Part shown: positions 1 to 5,694 of the stretch, in pieces | How the letters are laid out: each line of letters begins with the position of its first letter | Position numbering within the stretch: the first letter of the stretch is position 1 | Translations under genes and position numbers: made by a program | Notes under the pieces: generated by a model | Databases searched by the model: none | Told to the model about the DNA's origin: nothing | The model's input: the letters and a program-made list of their open reading frames with translations, nothing else | NCBI GenBank assembly: GCA_903854075.1 | Contig: CAINVI010000126.1 | Coordinates: forward strand, 1 to 9,907 | DNA: 9,907 nt | Reading direction: 5' to 3' | From: Candidatus Pollutiaquabacter sp. | GTDB taxonomy: Bacteria; Bacteroidota; Bacteroidia; AKYH767-A; 2013-40CM-41-45

Positions 1-740
1 CGAGATTTATGAATAGAACCATCGCGTTTTACTAAACTAATAGGTTGGTTTACTTTAATATTTCCTCGTAAAATACGTCCAATAGCAATCCTTCCAGTAA
101 ATGAAGAATAATCTAATGAAGTAATTTGCATTTGTAAATTACCAATTTCTACGTGTGGTTCAGGAATTTCCGTAATAATATCGTCTAATAATGTGGTGAA
201 ATCAGTAGTTGGACTTTTCCAATCTCTACCCATCCAACCCATTTTAGAACTGCCATATAATGTATGGAAATTTAATTGTTCTTCTGTTGCATCTAAGTTG
301 AAAAACAAATCAAAAACAGCATCATGAATTTCATCAGGACGACAGTTTGGTTTATCCACTTTATTGATTACCACAATAGCTCTTTTTCCTAAAGCCAATG
401 CTTTTTGTAATACGAAACGAGTTTGAGGCATTGGTCCTTCAAATGCATCTACTAATAAAAGTACACCATCGGCCATGTTCAAAACACGTTCTACTTCACC
501 ACCAAAATCCGCGTGACCAGGAGTATCAATAATATTTATTTTATATCCTTTGTATTGAACAGAAATATTTTTTGCAAGAATTGTAATACCGCGTTCACGC
601 TCTAAATCGTTGTTGTCTAGTATTAAATCTCCTTTTTCTTGGTTTTCGCGGAAAAGATTTGTTTGGTGTAAAATTTTATCAACCAATGTAGTTTTCCCGT
701 GATCTACGTGGGCAATAATAGCTATGTTTCTGATTTCCAT
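1..740 (-). CDS. typA: TypA/BipA translational GTPase, N-terminal part (3' end outside window)
   Basis: The gene begins at ATG 740 and reads open to the window edge, giving 246 N-terminal residues of a protein that is usually about 600 residues long. TypA/BipA is a GTPase of the EF-G/LepA class that binds the 70S ribosome and helps ribosome assembly and stress adaptation; it is cytoplasmic. Visible G-domain motifs are the P-loop HVDHGKTT (residues 11-18), the switch I region RERGIT (48-53), DTPGH (72-76) and NKVD (126-129). The family-typical stretch FGGEVERVLNMADG lies at 79-92. From about residue 200 the start of beta-barrel domain II is seen (TSLDYSSFTGRIAIGR). The identity is very secure. 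The gene body is far more AT-rich than everything to its right: a hand count of bases 1-180 gives 55 G+C, about 31%. It is transcribed divergently from hppA. Confidence 0.96.
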   Translation of the reverse strand, partial: MEIRNIAIIAHVDHGKTTLVDKILHQTNLFRENQEKGDLILDNNDLERERGITILAKNISVQYKGYKINIIDTPGHADFGGEVERVLNMADGVLLLVDAFEGPMPQTRFVLQKALALGKRAIVVINKVDKPNCRPDEIHDAVFDLFFNLDATEEQLNFHTLYGSSKMGWMGRDWKSPTTDFTTLLDDIITEIPEPHVEIGNLQMQITSLDYSSFTGRIAIGRILRGNIKVNQPISLVKRDGSIHKS

Positions 741-763
741 GTAGTGAGCGCTAAACGCGGCCG

Positions 764-771
764 CAAAGGTA
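764..771 (-). promoter_or_regulatory. Putative -7 element of the typA promoter
   Basis: On the minus strand these bases read TACCTTTG, an exact match to the Bacteroidota -7 consensus TAnnTTTG, 23 nt upstream of the typA start codon. I do not find a convincing TTG/TTTG -33 element 19-21 nt further upstream, so the call rests on the -7 box alone. Confidence 0.5.
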
Positions 772-917
772 CGTTAAATGCTTGACGTGGGGATGTATTG
801 ACTATCAATAAAAAAGGCCATCATGAGTTTACTGACCACATAAATACGCGGCGAAAAAGGGATTTGTAAATAAAAACCGTTAAAAAGTGGATTTCAGCAT
901 TAATATCGCACTTCCTG

Positions 918-950
918 TTTTTGCTTTTTTGTCGCGGTAGACTACCTTTG
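918..950 (+). promoter_or_regulatory. hppA promoter, Bacteroidota type (-33 and -7 boxes)
   Basis: The stretch has TTTTTG at 918-923 as the -33 element, a 19-nt spacer, and TACCTTTG at 943-950 as an exact TAnnTTTG -7 box. Spacing and both boxes agree with the promoter recognised by the primary sigma factor of Bacteroidota. The -7 box ends 19 nt before the hppA ATG, so the predicted leader is very short and no Shine-Dalgarno site is seen. Confidence 0.75.
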
Positions 951-969
951 CAGCCCTTCAAAAATAAGT

Positions 970-3426
970 ATGGATATGGAAAATTTCCTCTATTTAGTGC
1001 CGGTACTCGGAATCGTCGGATTGTTGTACATGTTTGTCAAGGCGAGCTGGGTAACCAAGCAGGATGCCGGTGACGAAAAAATGCAAGGCATTGCCAAGGC
1101 AATTGCTGAAGGCGCTATGGCCTTCCTGAAAGCCGAATACCGTATTCTGGCTATTTATATGGTGATCGCAGGAACCGCCTTGGGTATTCTGTCGCAAATG
1201 GTAGAATCCTCCCACATCCTGATTGTGGCCGCGTTTGTAACCGGTTGCGTATTCAGTGCACTGGCTGGTTATATCGGTATGCGTATCGCTACCAAGGCCA
1301 ACGTACGTACTACGCAGGCCGCCCGCACTTCCTTGTCCAAAGCGCTGCAAGTTTCTTTCAGCGGCGGACTTGTTATGGGACTTGGTGTAGCCGGTCTTGC
1401 CGTGCTTGGACTGAGTGTCCTGTTCATTTACTTCTATAGCCACTTCATGAATGGCGCTTGGACTTCTACTGAAGACATGACGCGTGTACTCGAAGTATTG
1501 GCCGGCTTCTCCGTAGGTGCCGAATCGATTGCACTTTTCGCCCGCGTTGGTGGAGGTATTTACACCAAAGCGGCCGATGTTGGTGCTGACCTTGTTGGAA
1601 AAGTAGAAGCAGGAATTCCTGAAGACGATCCACGTAATCCGGCTACCATTGCGGACAACGTAGGCGATAACGTTGGTGACGTTGCCGGAATGGGCGCCGA
1701 CTTATTCGGTTCTTATGTGGCGACTGTTCTTGCATCGATGGTATTGGGTAACTATATCATCCGTGATATGGGTGGCAGTATTCAAGATGCCTTCGGCGGA
1801 ATTGGACCAATCCTTCTTCCATTGGCTATAGCCGGTGTAGGAATCGTTGCTTCCATCCTCGGCTCCTTCCTCGTGAAAGTCAGTGATAAAAGTGCCGCCA
1901 CTACCGACACCGTTCAGCGCGCGCTGAATATGGGTAACTGGTTTTCAATCCTGCTCGCTCTTGTAGCTTCTTACTTCCTTATCAATGCCATGTTGCCGGA
2001 AACGATCACCATGCAAGTTTTCAATCAGGGTGAGTTTAGCGAGATGACGACCAGCTCCATGAATGTTTTCTGGGCCGTTGTAATTGGTATGTTCGTTGGC
2101 GGAGCTATTTCTTACATCACTGAATTCTACACCGGATTGGGTAAGCGCCCTGTTCTCTCCATTGTACAAAAATCAGCAACCGGTGCTGCGACCAACATCA
2201 TCGCAGGACTTGGAACAGGGATGTTGTCTACGGCTACTCCTGTAATTCTCTTCGCAGGAGCTATCTGGGGTGCGTATGCACTTGCCGGATTCTACGGAGT
2301 GGGAATTGCTGCCTCTGCGATGATGGCAACAACAGCTATGCAGCTCGCTATCGATGCATTCGGACCAATTGCTGATAACGCCGGCGGTGTTGCTGAAATG
2401 AGCGAACTTCCTGCTGAAGTACGTGAGAAAACCGACATCCTTGACTCTGTAGGAAACACCACAGCTGCTATCGGAAAAGGTTTCGCTATCGCTTCAGCCG
2501 CATTAACCGCACTGGCACTTTTTGCTGCTTACGTAACTTTCACTGGCATCAAAGGGATCAATATTTTCGATGCAAAAGTACTGGCCGCTTTGTTCATCGG
2601 CGGTATGATTCCGGTTGTGTTCTCTGCCCTTGCGATGAACTCCGTAGGTAAAGCAGCGATGGACATGGTGAATGAAGTACGTCGTCAGTTCCGTGAAATC
2701 CCGGGCATTCTGGAAGGAACAGGCACCCCAGATTACAGCCGTTGTGTGCAGATTTCTACTAAAGCTGCTCTTCGCGAAATGATGCTTCCTGGTGTGATCA
2801 CCATTGTTTCTCCGATCATCATCGGCGTCACCATGGGTCCTGAAGCGCTTGGTGCATATATGGCTGGTGTAACAGTAAGCGGTGTTCTCTGGGCAATTTT
2901 CCAGAACAACGCCGGTGGCGCCTGGGACAATGCAAAAAAATCATTCGAAAAAGGTGTAGAAATCAACGGTCAGACGTATTACAAGAAATCAGAGCCTCAC
3001 AAAGCTGCCGTAGTTGGCGATACTGTTGGCGATCCTTTCAAAGACACTTCCGGTCCGTCGATGAACATTCTCATCAAACTCACCTCGCTGGTGGGCTTGA
3101 CCATTGCCCCATTGATTGCTGTAACCGGCAATCATGGAGAATGCGAAATGAGCAATGAATGCAACATGGATAAAATGGAATGTTCAGCGATGATGTCCAG
3201 CTGCCATGGCACAGGAATGTCTTGCGAAATGGATGCTGACGGCAATTGTGTCGTAGACTCTGCGATGTGTGCTGCTTGGATGGCCGAAGGCAAGTGCGAC
3301 AGTACTGCTTGTATTAAAATGGAAGGCGGCAAATGTGTGATCAAACACGAAGCAGCTATGAAAATGATGGGCTACGATCACTGCATGAAAGATTCCATGA
3401 AAAAAGAAGAATGCTGTAAAAAGTAA
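970..3426 (+). CDS. hppA: Membrane-bound ion-pumping pyrophosphatase with an appended Cys/Met-rich C-terminal tail
   Basis: The protein has 818 residues and hydrolyses cytoplasmic pyrophosphate while pumping H+ and/or Na+ outward. Canonical motifs are present in order: GGGIYTKAADVGADLVGKVE (194-213), DNVGDNVGD (229-237), DAFGPIADNAGG (462-473), GNTTAAIGKG (495-504), NNAGGAWDNAKK (646-657) and GDTVGDPFKDTSGPS (683-697). Ala499 and Gly502, where K+-independent enzymes have Lys and Thr, indicate the K+-dependent class. TM6 reads GADLFGSYVATV without the glutamate of Na+-pumps or plant H+-pumps, while TM5 has Glu185 (SVGAESIALF). That pattern fits the Flavobacterium-type H+-pumps. The family core ends near residue 718. 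Residues 721-818 are an extra hydrophilic tail with 13 Cys, 15 Met and 4 His. The gene has its own promoter and terminator. ATG 970 was chosen because of its promoter spacing; ATG 976 is also possible. Confidence 0.97.
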   Translation: MDMENFLYLVPVLGIVGLLYMFVKASWVTKQDAGDEKMQGIAKAIAEGAMAFLKAEYRILAIYMVIAGTALGILSQMVESSHILIVAAFVTGCVFSALAGYIGMRIATKANVRTTQAARTSLSKALQVSFSGGLVMGLGVAGLAVLGLSVLFIYFYSHFMNGAWTSTEDMTRVLEVLAGFSVGAESIALFARVGGGIYTKAADVGADLVGKVEAGIPEDDPRNPATIADNVGDNVGDVAGMGADLFGSYVATVLASMVLGNYIIRDMGGSIQDAFGGIGPILLPLAIAGVGIVASILGSFLVKVSDKSAATTDTVQRALNMGNWFSILLALVASYFLINAMLPETITMQVFNQGEFSEMTTSSMNVFWAVVIGMFVGGAISYITEFYTGLGKRPVLSIVQKSATGAATNIIAGLGTGMLSTATPVILFAGAIWGAYALAGFYGVGIAASAMMATTAMQLAIDAFGPIADNAGGVAEMSELPAEVREKTDILDSVGNTTAAIGKGFAIASAALTALALFAAYVTFTGIKGINIFDAKVLAALFIGGMIPVVFSALAMNSVGKAAMDMVNEVRRQFREIPGILEGTGTPDYSRCVQISTKAALREMMLPGVITIVSPIIIGVTMGPEALGAYMAGVTVSGVLWAIFQNNAGGAWDNAKKSFEKGVEINGQTYYKKSEPHKAAVVGDTVGDPFKDTSGPSMNILIKLTSLVGLTIAPLIAVTGNHGECEMSNECNMDKMECSAMMSSCHGTGMSCEMDADGNCVVDSAMCAAWMAEGKCDSTACIKMEGGKCVIKHEAAMKMMGYDHCMKDSMKKEECCKK
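3130..3423 (+). other. Coding segment for the Cys/Met-rich tail of HppA (residues 721-818)
   Basis: This hydrophilic extension follows the last membrane helix, which ends around LTIAPLIAV (710-718). Cys residues lie at 725, 731, 738, 745, 752, 760, 767, 776, 781, 789, 805, 815 and 816. His residues lie at 722, 746, 793 and 804. The matching segments CEMDADGNCVVD (752-763) and CIKMEGGKCVIK (781-792) stand 29 residues apart, and other Cys pairs repeat the same 29 offset (731/760/789, 738/767, 776/805). In known structures of this family the C-terminus faces away from the cytoplasm, so the tail should be periplasmic. Metal binding or disulfide formation are inferences; no named domain is recognised. 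Confidence 0.85.
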
Positions 3427-3445
3427 CCTCCTTTATAATCTCACT

Positions 3446-3475
3446 AAAAAGCCCCGTAATTCCGGGGCTTTTTTT
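3446..3475 (+). terminator. Intrinsic terminator of hppA
   Basis: A hairpin with stem GCCCCG (3451-3456) and CGGGGC (3463-3468), loop TAATTC, is followed by seven T (3469-3475). The A-tract at 3446-3450 can extend the stem. It begins 19 nt after the hppA stop codon. With both an A-tract and a T-tract it could work in both directions. Confidence 0.92.
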
Positions 3476-3512
3476 ATTGTCTTTAAAATTTTCGTGTAGC
3501 TACTCCATGCCA

Positions 3513-3543
3513 TTTGCTTAGCAATTCCATTTAGCTATATTCG
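3513..3543 (+). promoter_or_regulatory. Putative promoter of the T9SS-sorted protein gene
   Basis: TTTG at 3513-3516 is followed by a 19-nt spacer and TATATTCG at 3536-3543, which matches TAnnTTTG at all defined positions except one (C for T). The -7 box ends 20 nt before the ATG at 3564, like the hppA arrangement. Together with the hppA terminator upstream, this makes the gene its own transcription unit. Confidence 0.5.
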
Positions 3544-3563
3544 TTTTAGAAATTTCAACTACC

Positions 3564-4385
3564 ATGAAAAACATCTTCCATTGCTGTTTCTTTCTTTTCC
3601 TCTCCATTTTAGTTATTCCGTCAAGCACCCATGCACAACTTGTTTCATTGCTTTCGGACGACTTTGAATCGTATGCGCCTTATCAAGTTTGCAACGGTTA
3701 CACCACCGATATTCAGATTTACCCCATACACGGAACAACTAGTTCGCAGGGATTGCGAGCCTTTATGAATTCATTCGATTCCAAAGACTCTTTAGTAACA
3801 GCATGGATCAATCCGCTCAACCAGGCAGGCACCACACTGGAATTTGATTTCAGAATCATGGAAGCTTCGGCGCTTTATCCATTTATACCTGCGACACTGC
3901 AACCGGGCGATCAATTCAGTATTTCATATTCTACAGATGGTCAGGTTTACACGGATCTTGCCGCTTGGAACAACGCCAACTTCACCACCGTTACCACCTT
4001 CACCCGTGTGAGTCTTAGTGTACCTTCCTGCGACTCCGCACGCTTCAAATTCCGCGTAACAAAAGTGAACAATCCAACGGATTACTTTGTGGATATAGAC
4101 AATCTGCTGATATTCTACGGCACTTCCGGCGTTTCGGAAAATAATCCAAAACCAACCTTTGCTGCATTACCTAATCCCTTCCAATATCAACTGACGATTA
4201 AAAATTATCGAGGCGAAAATTGCGACTATGAATTAATGGATTTGCAGGGACGGAAACTTATTGGTGGAAAATCCAATGAACAAGAAATCGTTATATCGAC
4301 CACCGAACTTCCTGCGGGAAGTTATTTACTGCATCTTAAAACAGATGACGTATCAAACGTATATACGATAATCAAGAACAACTGA
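3564..4385 (+). CDS. Secreted protein with beta-sandwich domain and T9SS type A sorting domain
   Basis: This 273-residue protein is predicted to be exported by Sec and then carried across the outer membrane by the type IX secretion system. Residues 1-24 are a signal peptide: Lys2, a hydrophobic run, and a probable signal peptidase I site after STHA (21-24). The Cys pair at 7-8 lies inside the hydrophobic run and is not a lipobox. Residues of about 27-186 look like a beta-sandwich of the MAM or choice-of-anchor type: DDFESY near the start, alternating hydrophobic strands, and YFVDIDNLLIF near the end. The C-terminal 84 residues or so show the sorting-domain pattern LPNPF (202-206), then YELMDLQGRKL, then LPAGSYLLHL. 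I see no catalytic motif, so adhesion or carbohydrate binding is only a guess. The TGA stop at 4383-4385 directly abuts the folA stop on the other strand. Confidence 0.88.
   Translation: MKNIFHCCFFLFLSILVIPSSTHAQLVSLLSDDFESYAPYQVCNGYTTDIQIYPIHGTTSSQGLRAFMNSFDSKDSLVTAWINPLNQAGTTLEFDFRIMEASALYPFIPATLQPGDQFSISYSTDGQVYTDLAAWNNANFTTVTTFTRVSLSVPSCDSARFKFRVTKVNNPTDYFVDIDNLLIFYGTSGVSENNPKPTFAALPNPFQYQLTIKNYRGENCDYELMDLQGRKLIGGKSNEQEIVISTTELPAGSYLLHLKTDDVSNVYTIIKNN
4306..4323. repeat. Perfect 7-bp inverted repeat inside the sorting-domain coding region
   Basis: AACTTCC (4306-4312) and GGAAGTT (4317-4323) flank a 4-nt loop TGCG. It lies 63 nt past the folA stop codon as read on the minus strand. There is no T-run on either side, so it is not a classical intrinsic terminator. 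The bases encode part of the conserved LPAGSY motif, so coding constraint may explain it. It is the only clear hairpin I see near the convergent junction. Confidence 0.4.
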
Positions 4386-4871
4386 TTACTTGCGTTGCAG
4401 CGTTATGAACGAGTAATCGAACTGGTTCTTTTCATCGGCTTTAAACTCCTGATGGTCCAACTCTATCCATTCTGATAGATTTAACTCCGGAAAATGAGTA
4501 TCGCCGTCAATGGTGCAATGGACGTGGGTAAGGTAGATTTTGCTGACTAAAGGCAAAGCCTCACGAAAAATCTCACCTCCGCCAAATACAAATACTTCCG
4601 GATCATCCTTGGCTACGAATAGCGCTTCGGACAAGGAATTCACCACCACACATCCTTCAGGAGCATAAGCATTGTTACGCGTAATAATGACATTGGTGCG
4701 GCCCGGCAATGGTCGACCAATACTTTCATAGGTTTTGCGGCCCATGATAAGATGATGCCCCATCGTCAGTGCCTTGACACGTTTTAAATCTCCAGAAAGT
4801 TTCCATGGCAATTGATTGCCAGAACCAATAACATGGTTCTCCGAAAGTGCGACAATAATGGATACCGACAT
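4386..4871 (-). CDS. folA: Dihydrofolate reductase
   Basis: The enzyme (161 residues, normal for bacteria) reduces dihydrofolate to tetrahydrofolate with NADPH in the cytoplasm. It shows the folate-site stretch NQLPWKL (19-25), the catalytic acid Asp28 (Asp27 in E. coli), MGRKTYESIGRPLPGRTN (43-60) with folate-binding Arg58, the NADPH-binding FGGGEIF (96-102) and Thr115. At the position of the conserved E. coli Phe31, which packs against substrate and inhibitor, this protein has Val32 (DLKRVK); this is a non-standard residue. The gene follows thyA with only 5 nt between stop and start, so translation is probably coupled. ThyA makes the dihydrofolate that FolA recycles. Its TAA stop touches the stop codon of the convergent gene. 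Confidence 0.97.
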   Translation of the reverse strand: MSVSIIVALSENHVIGSGNQLPWKLSGDLKRVKALTMGHHLIMGRKTYESIGRPLPGRTNVIITRNNAYAPEGCVVVNSLSEALFVAKDDPEVFVFGGGEIFREALPLVSKIYLTHVHCTIDGDTHFPELNLSEWIELDHQEFKADEKNQFDYSFITLQRK

Positions 4872-4876
4872 TTTGA

Positions 4877-5671
4877 TTAGACAGCAACTGCCCCTTTGAT
4901 ATGCGGATGAGGGTCGTAATTTTCGATCACCAAATCCTCGAAGTTGAATTTAAAAATATCGTTCACCTCCGGATTCAGTCGTAACGTCGGAAGCGGACGG
5001 GGGTCACGGGAAAGCTGCAGCTCCACTTGTTCAAAATGATTGCTGTAAATGTGTGCATCGCCAAGTGTATGAACGAATTCACCCGGCTGAAGGTCGCACA
5101 CTTGTGCCACCATCATGGTCAAGGCAGCATAAGACGCTATGTTAAAAGGAACACCTAAAAATATATCCGCACTGCGTTGGTATAGCTGGCAAGAAAGGCG
5201 GCCATTGGCCACATAGAACTGGAACAATAAGTGGCATGGAGGAAGTTTCATCTTATCCACTTCGCCCACGTTCCAGGCGCTTACGATTAACCGACGAGAG
5301 TCCGGATTCTTCTTGATCTGTTCGATGACGTTTGATATCTGATCGACGGTTCTACCATCAATTGTTTTCCAGCTGCGCCACTGCGATCCGTAAACCGGAC
5401 CGAGGTTTCCGTTTTCATCTGCCCATTCATCCCAGATTGTAACCTTATTTTCTTTCAGGTAAGATATGTTAGTCTCGCCTTTTAGAAACCAAAGTAATTC
5501 GTAGAAGATAGACCGAGTATGTAGCTTTTTAGTGGTAAGCAACGGAAAACCTGTCGATAAATCGAAACGCATCTGATAGCCGAATACACTGCGTGTACCG
5601 GTTCCGGTGCGATCGGATTTGTCGACGCCGGAAGTCATGACATGGCGTAAGAGGTCGTGGTACTGCTTCAT
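4877..5671 (-). CDS. thyA: Thymidylate synthase (ThyA type)
   Basis: This cytoplasmic enzyme methylates dUMP to dTMP with methylene-tetrahydrofolate and releases dihydrofolate. It has 264 residues, the same length as the E. coli enzyme, and the key residues fall at identical numbers: Arg21, Arg126 and Arg127 (DSRR), the nucleophile Cys146 in LPPCH, the phosphate-site stretch QRSAD with Arg166 and Asp169, Asn177, and His207/Tyr209 in DAHIY. The C-terminus ends in IKGAVAV, typical of the closing C-terminal tail. It is the middle gene of transporter-thyA-folA; the transporter stop lies 23 nt upstream of its ATG. No Shine-Dalgarno is seen, which is usual for Bacteroidota. I see no missing catalytic residue. 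Confidence 0.98.
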   Translation of the reverse strand: MKQYHDLLRHVMTSGVDKSDRTGTGTRSVFGYQMRFDLSTGFPLLTTKKLHTRSIFYELLWFLKGETNISYLKENKVTIWDEWADENGNLGPVYGSQWRSWKTIDGRTVDQISNVIEQIKKNPDSRRLIVSAWNVGEVDKMKLPPCHLLFQFYVANGRLSCQLYQRSADIFLGVPFNIASYAALTMMVAQVCDLQPGEFVHTLGDAHIYSNHFEQVELQLSRDPRPLPTLRLNPEVNDIFKFNFEDLVIENYDPHPHIKGAVAV

Positions 5672-5694
5672 GGCAACTTATTTTCGCCGTAAAA

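Larger units (their letters stand above)
741..969. other. Divergent intergenic region between typA and hppA
   Basis: This is 229 nt without a gene I can support. It holds the two outward-facing promoters described separately. It also contains a GCGGCCGC palindrome at 757-764, overlapping the typA -7 box, and several A-tracts on the hppA side. I see no hairpin followed by a T-run, no small gene and no riboswitch-like structure. Confidence 0.6.

Noticed and set aside
757..764. GCGGCCGC (NotI) palindrome beside the composition change, as a possible cloning or assembly join
   Set aside because: The sequence runs straight into a natural CAAAGGTA, the reverse of a Bacteroidota -7 box, at the right distance from typA. 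The palindrome alone does not prove an artificial join, so I kept only the composition finding.
994..1443. 149-codon minus-strand open frame opposite the 5' part of hppA
   Set aside because: It overlaps conserved HppA helices, has low-complexity polar content and resembles no family I know. It is a shadow of the real gene.
3132..3381. Two minus-strand open frames opposite the HppA tail
   Set aside because: They are antisense to a well-supported gene, have no promoter I can see, and their His-, Ser- and Ala-rich sequence follows from reading Cys/Met codons backwards.
3130..3426. HppA tail as a frameshift artefact or read-through of a lost stop
   Set aside because: The frame is unbroken, the base composition matches the rest of hppA, the Cys spacing is regular, and a good terminator follows 19 nt after the stop. 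An artefact would not be expected to give this regularity.
3574..3590. Cys pair in the signal peptide of the T9SS protein as a lipoprotein site
   Set aside because: The cysteines lie at residues 7-8 at the start of the hydrophobic run, not after a lipobox. A signal peptidase I site at residues 21-24 fits better, and the T9SS domain implies secretion.
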